This document shows positions 34,101 through 47,010 of a stretch of 64,000 bases of DNA, one piece after another. Positions within the stretch are counted from its first letter, which is position 1; each line of letters opens with the position of its first letter. The notes under the pieces were generated by a model. It was not told the DNA's origin. It saw only the letters and a program-made list of their open reading frames with translations, and searched no databases. Source of the stretch: Rallus limicola (lineage: Eukaryota; Chordata; Aves; Gruiformes; Rallidae); NCBI GenBank assembly GCA_022605955.1, contig JAKCOZ010000005.1, positions 49,601,762-49,665,761 on the forward strand, in the 5' to 3' direction. The translations under genes were made by a program, and so were the position numbers.

Positions 34101-37100
34101 TGGCATTAGTGTAAAAAGCAGTGATTGTAAAGTGTGTATGAAGGAAAAATTGATACTTGGACTCACTTTAGGTCAGATATTGATAGGGTTTGGGAATAAA
34201 GGAGGAAGAAGGATGGAAGAATTTGTAAGTGGAATCTGAAGACTGCAAACAAGATTGAGAATACAATAACAGACTTCAGACAAGAAGTAGAGTAAAGCTC
34301 TATAGGGAATATATACTCAGTAGAGGTTCAGCAGTGTGCAAACATAATCTCTATGTGGGAAATTACTAACCAAACACAAATTCGCAAAGCACGTCCACAG
34401 ATCATCTCTCTACTTGTTGAACCTTTCTCTTACCACATTGTCCTGCTATGTTGGTACTGAAAGGAGGCTGGGAAGTCCAGGGATACTGAAGAGCTCATAC
34501 AAACTCGTCACCTCACAGACAGACTCTCAGATGGAAAGGTACTAAGCTATGAGATATGCTCCCTTCTCTACTTTGACCCTATTTTGGTTTGTACCATTTT
34601 TATACATGTCCCAACAGGAAGGAGGGGGGAGTAAGGAAGAAGAAAAGAAAGCAAACCCCAAAACCATCCTCAAATGATTTTGCACTATCCAGAGCTCTAA
34701 CAGACACCATCAGTGTACTTTCATATGGCCACCAAAGTCAGATGAATTCACATCTTGGCATTTAAGATGCAGCCCATCATGGGCAATGATGAAATCAGTG
34801 TGGAAAAACAGACCTTTCTTGGTCATGGAACAATTTTCTGGGCTAAATAAAACATCTTTCCTTATGATCTTTTTTTATATGTTGCAAACATCCTCTGTAA
34901 ATATTGTACCAGGCATGTCTGAGGATGGATAAATGAAAATCTAGAAAGAATATACACTTGATAGTTTAGCAGTTTGTAAACACAGTTTTTATGTAGGTAA
35001 TTATTGTCCAAAACAGGTTCAAAACTAATACATATATTTCTTTCTCTTCTGCTTTGCTCCAGCTGCATGTCTGTATACAAGACAAACTCCATTCTGTCAA
35101 GGAGATGAGATACCCGTAAGTCCTGTTCTCTCAAAAGCAGAAATCCAGCTATTGACCTAATTATGGGACTCTCCTTGCTGAAGGCGAGTAAATGACCTTT
35201 TCTAAGTAGAAGATTGCATATCTCTGCATACCCCTTCCAGCTGGTTATCCGAGAGTTATCTGTCAGCCTCCCTAATTCCTCATCATGGAGGTAATCTTCT
35301 CTGACCGGTACATTGCTGGGTAATTCAGGTACAAGGTTGCACAAGAAAGGAACCAGTGGTTCCTGATGAACAGAAAGCTAAAGATTTAAGGGTAAATTCT
35401 GCCTTCACTTATAGCCTTGAAACTAATAAAAGAGAGTGGGAGCACATGAGTACAGAATATGGGTCTTCCATTTCAGCGTGTGCTTGACTATGTCTCAACT
35501 CTGAAACTGGCTATTTCCTCTCTGCCCAACACCCTTTTTCACATGAGACTCATATGTCACTGTCCGGGCTCTAGTTGATGGTTCTTTCTCGTCTCATTGT
35601 TTGTACTCTCATGACCTTTTCTTGTTCAGGCATCAAGAGCTCTCATTATCATTTTAGACATGAGGTCATGCTTCTAATCAACCCTCCCCCCTTATTCAAT
35701 TAACATTTCCAATGTTTTTAAATTAAGTGTGTTGGTCCACAGGCCAGGGAATTTCCTTCCAATTAGCAGCAGTAGTGAAAGGCACATATCAAAGTTTATT
35801 TGCTTGTATCAGTACTCTCTTTTGATCTGCTGAAAGGATCTGGTGAACATACAATTAAGAAGTTCCTCCTAGGTATCTTTCCCCAAAGAACCAACAATAC
35901 CTGCCGGGGTCTATTAGCATTTCAATATGTTTCCCACCTCAGGAAATGTCTCTGCTCCCTTGCCTGACTGGTTAATGTACCTACATATTTTGCATGCATA
36001 CCACTTAAAGTCACTGCCTGCCATTGCTGAGACTAATTATCCTCCACATTGCACAATTAGGGATTAGACTTACCTTCAACTTTATTCACCTCTCAGGGGA
36101 GGGTCAAACGTGCACAGCCATTTGAGAAGGGTCAAACATTCAGTGCTGTCACAGGAGGACCAGCAGCATCCAGAGAGTGACAGTGCTTTATAAGAAATGC
36201 TTGTATTAGACTAGCAAAGTGCACTTTTCTTGATGTCTTCACAAGCTTATCTCTAAGATGTTCATGATTACCAGGCCTTGTCTACAGAGCTGCTGGGCAT
36301 GTGGACTGAACAGAAGGGTGTTCAGAAGGCACGAATACTTCCTTATGTCAGCCTCTGATTACATCTCTTGGAAGGAGAGCAGGATAGCTTGTGGGGAGGA
36401 TATTCCACCATGTTATTACTTTTAAAGTACTGAACACATAGTGCAAACCAGAACATGTCAGAAGCAAAACATTTTAATGAGACTTAGGAATAGATTAACT
36501 CTGCCAGAAGTTATATGGGAGTGTAATTGCCTCAACATTTGCCTGTAGCGACACACAGAATGTCTATGTCTTGACCTGGTTTAAGCACGTCTGAAGTATT
36601 CTTTACGCAACTGTTGGCTCTCACAATTGTACATAAGATGCACTAAGTTCCCATTTGAACCCAAGGAGATTACTATCTGAATCTTGCCAAGGTAAACCTG
36701 TGCAAACACAGCCCATAATTGGGAGTGTGATTATAAACAGAGATAGTCCTAGAGCATTGAAATCCAAGGCCCAGTTCCAACTTTAGGGCCAGGAAATATA
36801 TGGAAGGTTTTTTTTCTTGAGATCCCATTGCAAATACCTCATATATGTAGGACTGAGAAGCTGTAGGAACTTTTTATCTGTTCATCCCTCTTTTTCTTAT
36901 TTGTCCCTGTGACCAATGGCAATGCCATGCCTGCACTTCCTCTGACATGCCACCATTTTAGCATACTCCCGTGGTTGGATTCAGATGTGTTACACATTGT
37001 CCTCTGGGCCCAATCCCTTTACATTTCCATTAAAGTACTGTATCTTGTAAGTACAATCTGTGTCTCACTTTCTCCTCTGGTGTTTATTATAATTCAGATA

Positions 37101-39740
37101 GCTATTTCTTTGTGGAGAGGAGTGGTTCATGAATGACACTGAGTTTGAGTAGAGGAAAACCATGTTGTGGTTTGAGATGAGTGGAAAGGGGATGTTCTGA
37201 AGACCAACCTGGACTAAGCCATGACATGTGTTGCTGAGATTATGAGGGATGAGACTCAGTGCTCCAAATTGTCCTCTCTAACTTTATAGCTCTTTACATA
37301 GTACAGGGGAAGAAGGTTGTTTCCAAAGTGTATTAAGACTGAGGGATCAGTTTGGGAACTGTTTAAGGAAAGGAGTTTCAGTTATCTCAATAGTTAAAAG
37401 AATTTTAAAAGGCAGAAAGCACTTACTGACATACACAGCAAAAGAAATACAGAAAGAATGGCAGTATTAATGGGACCGGGAGGAATCTTGTCTAAGCCAT
37501 TTAGGTGGAGAGTGCTGAGTCCTTTCTTGCATTTATCAGTGAAAATCAGAAGTACTCCCCCAAAGTCAGTAGATTTATGCCAGCATAGCCCAAGGAAGCA
37601 GACTGCCTGGAACCAATGCTAATTTGAACACAGACCAATATAAGCCTGTGGGAATAAATCTTGCATAGTGGGTATTAAAAGTGAAGTGTTTGTGTCAGCC
37701 TAACCTGCTCCAAATGTCAGAGTTAGAAGGATACTACAAACTGGGAAGATGTATAGCAAGAAAGGAAAAAAAAAAATCATGGATATGCCTGAAAGTATTC
37801 CTACAGAAATCAGTCGTGGTTTTGGCATTGGCTTCAATGCATGGGAGACTATGATAACAGGAAAGGGAAAGTTAATAACCCACAGGTAAAAGAAGGTACT
37901 GAGCTGAGTCCCAACATGCTTCCCCCAAGATCATAAGCACGACTGGACACATATTGAAACAGTATTGAAACAGCAGGCAAAGCTTCTTCCCAGTTTACAA
38001 CAAAGGCAATGTACTAACTGTGGGTCTTATGATGGTGATCCATGCATGACCAGGCCTGTAGAACTGTGAAGAGCAGAGTTGAAAGCTGGGGCTGGACTGT
38101 GTGTAAATATGGATATCACTGTTCCTCATGTTCTAGTTTGGGGTTGCAATGGGGAAATACAGAGTTTTTCCCATCTCAGGGTGCAGTCATCTCTACAGTG
38201 CAACTTTGTGAACTTGGGATTCAATCCATCATCCAGCTAAAACAGACAGGAACTTTTTATATGACTACAAGGGCAGATGAATGAGACTCATGGAGAGACA
38301 GTCTTGTGAACATATGACTGTACCTGAGTTAAGAACCTGGGTCTTGTGTACCTCTGATTAAATTCAGGATCATCCCTCTTTGCAGTACAAAAACCTAAAT
38401 TCAATTTATTTGGGCACTCAGAAAAGTTGATAACTTTGCAACCCCAATAGGCCTGGGAAAAAAATAATATGATTTGATTCATTTATCACTGTAGCCTTGG
38501 ATTTAAATGCCACAGTCACTAGCATTTTCCCAAGGGGCACTAAAAATCTTCAGGTACTGGTATCAACATACTGTCTGCATGACCCTGTTTACAAAGAAAT
38601 CCTGTTGTCACATACTGATCAATAAAAGGCAGGTATGCCTTAGGTTTCTAATCATTATGAATCCACTTAGAATTCAATGCAATAGCAACAATCACATTGA
38701 AATCATCAGGGGATTTGCAAGGATGGGTTATGTAGTTCCACAGCAATTCCCCTTATAATTCAGCACTAATTAAGCATTATTTCATGCAGGAAATAATGAG
38801 CTGTGGAAACACTTTTAGTGCCAAATAATGGAATAAAGGTGTGTTTACATATTGTAAGCACTCCATGAATGTTCAAAGAGGTTAGAGCAGGTCTTGACTT
38901 TTTCCCCCCTGGGAAGAGAAAGGATACTAAAGGAGTTATCTTGCTTACTTCAGTTGAGTATAGCCTAAATAAATATTGTATTAGAGAGAGACACACTGGA
39001 AAGTGGAAAAACATTCTAACTTTGCACATTTGAAATGTCAGTGGTTTAATTATTAGATTGATTCCAAATCAGTGGCATTCCAGAGAAAAGTCTGCTGGTT
39101 AACAAAGGCTCAGAGTAATTGAGTTGGTGTAGCAAACCTTATTTATAACTGGTAATAACATTTGAAACTTTTCTTTTGAAGAGAAATTTTGACACAAGAC
39201 TTACAGAAAATGCCAGTTTTCTACTTTATTTAGGACCAGATTTCTAGGTACTCAACAATGACAAGTTTCCTAGAGCCCAAAACACAGTGGAGGTCCCACC
39301 TTTCCTTCTGTATTCCCTCAGATTTCAGTTCGGGCTTGGATCTCGAATGGAACAAAAAGAAGATACTCACTGTTTCATAGGGACATTGCCATAATCCTTT
39401 CATCTCTAAATGTGCTTACTATGCCTGAAAAAGATGGGACCATGTTCAAAACCACACAGATCTGCTTTCTCAACAGCAGATACCAGGAGAGTCCCAGGGA
39501 TGGCTCTGCAGTCCATTGCTGACATTGTTCAGGAGAGATTGGATACCATAACATGGCACACTCTGACACATCTTTTTAACCCACTGATGTGGTGGGGTGA
39601 GATTTCAAGTGACATTTTTCATACTGCAACAGTTTTGGCTTTGGATCACCAATTAGACCCTAAGAAAACAATTGTATCTGAACAGCTCAAGTAGGAATGA
39701 ATTAATCACGTGTAAGTTTTTTGGCTGGCACTATAGCATG
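25184..39740. other. Long non-coding stretch, no gene recognised
   Basis: About 14.5 kb without a recognisable gene or mobile element. It contains several poly-T and poly-A runs (about 26060-26070, 30707-30740, 33876-33888) and C-rich spots (31863-31876). One reading frame of 160 codons on the minus strand (34862-35344) is longer than its neighbours but resembles nothing I know; it is discussed as a finding together with a possible small exon on the plus strand at 35063-35115. Confidence 0.6.
35063..35115 (+). other. Possible 53-nt exon (strong splice-site pair), unproven
   Basis: A near-ideal 3' splice site (pyrimidine tract TTTCTTTCTCTTCTGCTTTGCTCCAG) is followed after 53 bases by CCC|GTAAGT, a near-consensus donor. 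Two of three frames are open across the interval. No neighbouring exon was found, so it may be a lone exon of a long gene or lncRNA, or coincidence. Confidence 0.15.
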
Positions 39741-40791
39741 AGATAGACGAGTGGACAGTAAGGTGGGTTGAGAATTGGCTGTCAGACCGAGCCCAGAGGG
39801 TTGTGATTCGTGGAGCAGAATCTGACTGGAGGCCTGTTACTAGCGGTGTTCCTCAGAGCTCAGTGTTGGGTCCAGTCCTGTTTAATATCTTCATTGACGA
39901 CCTTGATGAGGGAATAGCATCCACCCTCAGCAAGTACATGGATAATACAAAGCTGGGAGTAGTGGCTGACACACAGGAACACTGTGCTGACATTCAGCGA
40001 GACCTGGACAGGCTGGAAAACTGGGCAGTTAGAAAACAGATGAGGTTCAACAAAAGCAAGTGTAAAGTCTTGTACCTGGTAAGGAATAACTGTTTGTATC
40101 AGTACAGGCTGGGGGATGATCTGTTGGAGAAGAGTTCTGTGGAGAAGGACCTGGGGGTCCTGGTGGATGACAGGTTGGCCATGAGCCAGCAGTGTGCCCT
40201 GGTGGCTAAGAGAGCCAATGGGATCCTGGGGTGCATCCGTAGGACTGTAGCCAGCATGTCAAAGGAGGTGATCCTCCCCCTCTGCTCTGCCCTGGTCAGG
40301 CCCCACCTGGAGTATTGTGTCCAGTTCTGGGCTCCTGGAGAGAGTCCAAAGAAGGGCTATGAAGATGATTAAGGGCCTGGAGCATCTCCCCTATGAGGAA
40401 AGGCTGAGTGAGCTGGGACTGTTCAGCCTTGAGAAGAGAAGACTAAGGGGGGACCTAATTAATATTTATAAATATCTTAAGCATAGGATGCAGGGGGAAT
40501 TAGCCAGCCCCTTTTCAGTGGTCTGTGGAGACAGGACAAGGGGCAATGGCTGCAAGTTGGAGCACAGGAAGTTCTGCACCAACATGCGGAAAAACTTTTT
40601 CACAGTGAGGGTGACAGAGCCCTGGGACAGGCTGCCCAGGGAGGTGGTGGAGTCTCCTTCCCTGGAGATATTCCAGACCTGTCTGGACGCCTATCTGTGC
40701 AATATGAGCTAGGGAGCTGCTTTGGCAGGGGGGTTGGACCCGATGATCTCTTGAGGTCCCTTCCAACCCCTACAATTCTATAATTCTATGA
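39741..40791 (+). mobile_element. CR1 non-LTR retrotransposon, 5'-truncated
   Basis: About 1,050 bp of the 3' half of a CR1 LINE: reverse-transcriptase palm and thumb region, the remaining C-terminus and the short 3' UTR with GAGGTCCCTTCCAACC followed by ATTCTATAATTCTATGA at the end. The 5' end at about 39741 is an ordinary truncation. It is longer and less eroded than the copy at 7.4 kb. Confidence 0.95.
39803..40712 (+). pseudogene. CR1 ORF2 fragment (reverse transcriptase), frameshifted
   Basis: The first frame (39803-40372) shows [19 protein letters not shown] and DDLDEG, then the palm motif with the catalytic pair altered: YMDN (39935-39946) where CR1 normally has F/Y-A-D-D. It continues through [12 protein letters not shown] and [14 protein letters not shown] small deletion of roughly 20 bases near 40335 shifts the frame, and the remainder is read in 40317-40712 ([35 protein letters not shown]) to the natural end. 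Truncation, frameshift and altered catalytic site each make it inactive. Confidence 0.92.
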
Positions 40792-43700
40792 AATACTTTC
40801 CACAAGTATTTTCTCCTTAACCAAGGAAGTTTTGGTCATTAACAGTTGTTGAGAAGGAGGTGCTGTTTTATTTTACTTTGAAAGATCAGCAAAGTGCTGG
40901 AAAGATCAACTGTTTTGAAAAACAAGGATATTGGCCTGTAGGGGTGAACATCAGTTGAACAAAAGACATTTTTGTTAACAAAAAGTAGCCCACAATATCA
41001 TTTCCAAAAGAAGGTATGGCTATGCTGAGTAATTACCTTAGACATACATATTATTGTTACCTAAAATGTCATCTTCTTTTTAATGTAAAGGAAGATTTAG
41101 TATCCGAAGGGAACAAACTACTGCAGCTTTCAATGTCTGTAGTGTGATTCAATGGCTGGATAGTTTCTGAGTCTCAGCTGTGTGGAAGGATGTACTAGGA
41201 AGATACACAAGCATTACCATGTTGTATGAAAATCCCCTTAATGGCATTTTGTTGCAGAGTATCTGGAAATAGACCTTCTGATTTTTGTTCATGAAGAAAC
41301 AGATAAACCACATTATAAAGCCTAGTAACTTGTCTTGTAGTGTTCTCCATGGTAGCAGAGAAGGGACAGAAAGACAGACATGCTGAATACATCATACCAG
41401 ATCTGGCTGGAGTCTTCTCAGTATCAAGATGGATTTTGATGCCCAAGGATAAGGGAGAAATAACTATATTGTTTCTATGCTCCCTGAATTGCTGCTAGCT
41501 GGAGACAGATAAGGTGTAGGGGAAGCACCACTGGTCCACTGGACTCTGCACGGGGATGGGCAGTGCCTTTGTAGAAGCCACCATAGTAGGGAAGTACCTG
41601 TGTGCAAAGGGAAGCCATAAACCTTGCTCAATCCTGAAGTGCTGAGGATGACACCTGGGAGAACAGCTCTTTGGACACTAATTTATGGTTTCTGCCCTTG
41701 TTGCTTATGGCTCTTGATGGCCATGCAGGTGCCTATCATTTCCAAGCAGTCACAGCAAGATTAAGAAAGCCTGTCAGAGCAACAATGAGGCTGAGAAAGC
41801 TTTCTGAACTTTTTCCATTGCATGGATTTCTGGGACAGTTTATTAAATATTACAGCTTCCAACATCACCAGGACAGGCAAAGTGGGTGACGAGGTCAGGG
41901 AAAGGAGTCCCATTTTTATGACAGTGGAGGCAGGCACCGTGTCAGTCCTTCAATCAGACTGGCATTTGCCCTAACCTGGAGTGGCTTGTGAGACCTCTTC
42001 ATTTCCTCCTCTGACTCTCCTCAGTCTTGCTGTTCTGAAATTCAATATATGAGAAAGAGGAATGCAAGAAAGCTTGGAGGCCTAAGCTAATCAGGTGTTG
42101 TCAGGTGAGAGCTTTGCAATACATCATGAGCAATGGTTTTATTTTTCTCATTCCTCTGGAAATGCTGTTTGGTTTGAATTCAAAACACAGGTTAAATTAA
42201 CAAGGCAGGATTTGCTCTTGGAACCCTGTCTCCACCAACATCCCCTTTGCTTTCAAAGGGAACCAGCTGCTCCCCAAATGCTTCTAAGACCAAATTCAAA
42301 CTCCTGCTATCCCAAGCTGCTGATGGCTCTGTACAAAGCTAATTGGTTGTTTATTGTATTTTGTTTCTGCTGTGGCTGTGGTTGTTTAGTGTAGATTTTT
42401 CCAATCCGTTCCTTTCAAAGCAGTAACTTTCCTCAACAGATCTGGCTTCAAACAAAAGAAGATGCTGCAGCTTTAATGAAAATTTAAAAGTCAATGAGAC
42501 ACAAACAAAAAAGAGACATGACCCAGGATGAGCTCAGTCCAATGAATAAATTCAAACCATTTAGTGAATGTTTGGAAAGATCAGAAGGGCACCTTTGCTT
42601 GCAGCATTTTAACAAGCCTCCATGAATTAGCAAGAGGCCTGAAAAATGACTGGCAGTGGTGGGGAGTAATTCAGTTGTGATCACTTGGGGGTGATGAATG
42701 AGGAAGTGACATAGTCTGTGCAGAGACAAGTCATCTTTTCTAAAACAATTGTACTTAGCCCTCATGGCTGGAGATTTATATGGCAATGGTGGCAATGCTG
42801 GTAATTAATGAAATAGTCATGTTTTTTGGGGGGATGTTAGAAACACAAGGTTGAAGAAAGAGCAACATGAAGACCCAAAGAGATTTTCTCAAAAGGCTGA
42901 AATATTCCTGGACACAGGACATAGCTCTATGAGACTGATAAATTTGTCTTTAGCCTGGGAGATTGAGCATGGTTTAAAAGGGCTGGGAAAAAAATGACTT
43001 CATGGCACGTTTTAAGGTAGATGGAGGATGAATTAAGATTAATGAGAGTCTTGCAAGTGGGCTGAAACTAGCAATCCTGATATGAGAACAGTGATAAAAG
43101 CCAGCAAGACCAGCCTCAGAATGTGAATTACTTGCTTTATTGAGTGCCCCTTGTGGTTATGCTTGAGCTGTTTGCATGCGCATGTGTGTGAATGTGTGTG
43201 TGTACAGCCGACATCCAGTTTACATTAAGCATGCACAAAACCTCAGTGACCATCAAGACAAAAGAACTAAAACATCCTTAAATCCCAAGATGCAAGATCT
43301 TTCTTTCTTTCTTTCTTTTTCGTTCTTTCTTTCGTTCTTTCTTTCTCTCCTTCCCCAACTGTAAATCAAAATGCTGATTGTGTCCTGTTAATAGTTAAAT
43401 ATGCTGTAAGTTAAATACACCTAACAAGGCAGTTTTCAAACAGGAAACTGGTAGGAGTTTAATAACATCTTATAGTACACCCATCCTGGCAATATAATCA
43501 TTAAAATTTGTCAAGTGTAAAAACAAATGACAAAACATTACCCCAGAGCAACTTACTGTATAAATGCAACAATGAAGCTGCTAAATGGTTTCTCTGGATA
43601 TTTACTTCCAGATCTGAAGTCATATTGATTTGACTTCATCTCCTGAAGGGCATGGGTTCATAATTTTACATAGAATCCAAAATTAGATTCACCTTATATG

Positions 43701-46239
43701 AGAAGTTTACATGACTGTGCTGCAAAATGGAATTATTATAGGGAGAGTATCCAGAAATGGCTGAAACTGCCTTGGAAACACAGATTTGTATAGTGTTTGT
43801 GCTTTTATAAACCATGTTAGAAGAAAGTAGTTTCTACACTGCTATGCACCATTCCTAAAATTGCACAGATCCTGGCAGGACATTTTCTGGTGGGGGAAAT
43901 TTCATAGGAGGGAAAGATCTCATTGCTGAAAGTACCTTTAATGCATAAACCATTCATCATGAAGGTGAAAGCAAAAACCCCTGTACAAATGTATGTAAAT
44001 ATATTCAGATATTTGTGAGCACTAAATCCTAAACTCCAAGGGGATGTTGGAATATGAAACATCGCCATTGTAGCCTGCCTGGGGTTAGAAATCGGATAAT
44101 CCCATGGATTGCAGAGCCCGGTGGGGACAGATTACACCAGAAGAGGAAATGAAAAGTGGTTTGCTGAAGGTCTTGATAATGCTGTGTCTGCATGTTCCTT
44201 CTCTGTCACCTTTTTAAACATTGGCTCCTTAGAGGAGCCATGTGCTGCAAATGCTTCAATTCTCACTTAAGAGGAACGCTTGCATGTAGCATCTGTAAAA
44301 AAATCATGTAATCACTGTATCACTCTCACAGTATCCAGACCTTGGAGCTGAGTGAAATCCAGGGTCCTTGCAAAAGGAGGTGCCTGACTTCTGCATACTT
44401 GAATGACTTTTCTACATAATTTCTGGGCAAGCGAACAGGCCTTTGAAGGCAAAGGAACTACTTACTTCAGTATGCATCATTCCACTTAATAGCAGACGTC
44501 AGGACTGGAACTGGAACGTGGTTCAAAAGATGAATGACTTTTTTGTATGATAGCATGTTCCCCTTTATGCCTCTTTTGTAGTGTAAAAAGCCATAACCAT
44601 AATGTATATTAACTTTGATACTGAGTTACACCAGCAGCATAATGTAAAGGGGCCCTGATGAAGGCAAACAAAACTTGCTGAGTGGTAAATGGACACAAAG
44701 AAATTTTCTCATTAATGAAAGAACTCCTCATTGTTGATAGTCATGAGGCTGGCTAACTATTGTCATTATGCTCAGTATTTGACCGTGAAATCATCAGGAG
44801 ATATCTATGTGAGTATGGATTTCACTATTTTTAGGCAAAATATTATTTCAAATTTTTCCTTGCCTCTTCAAAGCAGTGGGCAAACACTTCTTAGAGGGGG
44901 AGAGAAGGTCTTTCATACTCAAATATAAGCAAATCCTAAATTAAAAGATAGATAACATCCATGATATTTTTGCTTCTGTGTTTGTTTTTAAAATAAGAAG
45001 TAACATCATGCCAAGAATTATGGGTTTCCTACAGAGTTACCCATACACCTCCATACATCATAAACCCCACCTTTGTTGTGCGTGGGAGCTTGGTAGGATT
45101 TTTTCAATTTCTATGAGGTGTCACAATAATTTTGCAGTGCCATGATGCAGTAATTCCTTATTGATGATATTTTGTAATTCACATTATAGTTTCCATACAG
45201 TTTACAGCTTTTTTTCAATCTATGAGTTTTATCAGGCATCTATTTAATAAGAAGAGCGAATCACTGCTGGAGTGGGGCCTTGGAGGCAAGGCAATGACCT
45301 GGTAATCATGAGGCTACTAAACCTCATTTCCTTTTGTTTCCTGTCTGGTTCTTTAATTCTCTCATGCAGCATGGATCAGCTCCCTGCCTGGCTTCTTGTA
45401 TTACCTGGAGGATTTAGGAGATGGACAGACTGAATCCCCAAAGGAAATTTTTGAAATGAAGGCCTTTGAAAGAAGGTCACCTTGGTCTGTTGTGGAATGG
45501 AGACATTCACATGAACACTTGCAGCAGAGGTCTAAGATAGGAATCTCTGTGAGAAAGAAAACACCTCCAAGTAGTGCTGATTGTGGTAGTTAAAAACTGA
45601 AAAAGCTGAGACATTCCTAAACTCTGCAGTTCATATGGAGTAGATAAGGTGGCATTGATACTTCTGTGCTCACCAGCCTGTCTGGGTTCCATTTACTGCA
45701 CTAATTTCCCTGTAGCACATAGCAATCACACCTCTTACTTGGACCAGAAGAAATAGGCATGTAAATGAGGACTGTTAGCTTCCCACCCTTTTGGCCCTTA
45801 GGTCTCTGTAGATCCCCTCACTCAGTTCCTGGTGATAGTCCCTTCTCACTCTGCTCTAAATACCACCAACTCTGGGGGGCCAAGCAGGACAATATGAAGT
45901 AAAAGGGATTAGTTCTATTAATTAAAGCTTTTGACAATTTAACTCCTATAATTAAATACTAATTAAGTGATATTCACTTGCCACTGGATGCTGAGCTATG
46001 AAAACAGGCTAACCAGTGTGTTCTCTTGGTGTTTCTTTTCTTTGTGCTCAGGATACCACAGCAATGAGGGCACAGAGAGACCGCCCTGCTGCAGCAGGTG
46101 AGTGGCGGGGATTGACGCAAATGCTGCTGGGTTTATCAAGACTAATCCTCCACAAATGCATTCAATAGATGGGCATTGCTGGAAACTTCCTAGAACAGGT
46201 CTTTCATCCACCACCACTAAACATAAATCAGATTAGCAG
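40792..46239. other. Non-coding DNA, no gene recognised
   Basis: No exon or gene family is recognised. Apart from the CTTT microsatellite at 43299-43352, nothing repetitive stands out. An AT-rich cluster at 45915-45970 has several TAATTA cores (TTAATTAA, ATAATTAAAT, CTAATTAAG) and could be a homeodomain-bound enhancer. Confidence 0.6.
43299..43352. repeat. (CTTT)n microsatellite
   Basis: Tandem CTTT units interrupted by two CGTT variants, about 54 bp. Confidence 0.95.
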
Positions 46240-46261
46240 GACCCATGTGTCTCTTCTCTAT

Positions 46262-46370
46262 GTTAGAATACTTGAGCACACTGGTGAGATCCCACCTAGA
46301 AGGACTGAGAAACCCAGAAGTGCGGCAGTCTTACTGTCAGTTCGTGTCCCCTTCTTAGAAAAACCAAGTT
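46262..46370 (+). mobile_element. Possible old CR1 fragment (reverse-transcriptase thumb region)
   Basis: The plus-strand translation across this stretch gives LVRSHLE and, a little later, CQFVSP. This resembles the CR1 block [15 protein letters not shown] with an insertion in the middle. It is short and diverged; coincidence is possible. Confidence 0.3.
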
Positions 46371-46819
46371 CAGTGACAGGCATGGGAATAAAGATGAACT
46401 CTCCATCCATGTAGGACAGCATTTTAGCCCTTGGATAATTTGAAACAAGCCCTTGCATGCTCATCTTTTACAGTAATTGTCCTAATATAAATATCATTTT
46501 TAAAACAGATTGCCTTTAAAAATAAGACTGTATATGAGACATGCTTTTGGTCATTTTGAAATAGATTCTTCTCTAATTTATGAAATTAATGTAAAGCCCC
46601 TTGCATATGCAGCCCAACTCAATTACCTTCCTCAAATGGCTCTTTTCCACTTGATGTAAGCTGCACTCGGAGGCCATAGCCACAGAGCTCTCTTGCACCA
46701 TAATAATAGGCCTATTTTGGCATCTTTCCTTTTAATTTGATTTCTTTTCTCTTCATCCATTAATGCATGCTTTTTCTAAGCTAAATCCTGTTTCATATTC
46801 CCCAGCTTCTCCATGTCCT

Positions 46820-47010
46820 TTTGTTTTTTTAGGTCTTTTTTAGTGTTTCTGACACCTCCTAGCAAAGTGTCAATTGCAAGTTTAATTAACACATCCTCCA
46901 CCTTCTTATTTTCACATGAGTAATGAAAATACTGAGTTAAGTCAGAGCCAATACCAGTCCCTTTGGTACTCTAGGTCCTTCCACTGACCAGGTTTGACTT
47001 TATAGACTAT
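46820..47010 (-). mobile_element. Ancient CR1/L3-like LINE fragment
   Basis: Minus-strand translation gives KVEDVLIKLAIDTLLGGVRNT around 46840-46905, clearly matching the CR1/L3 reverse-transcriptase palm block (KFADDTKLGGV-NT), with the catalytic A-D-D replaced by A-I-D. Upstream on the minus strand, degraded sequence corresponds to the LFNIFIND region. Stops and frameshifts are present. It is much older than the two plus-strand CR1 copies. Confidence 0.6.
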
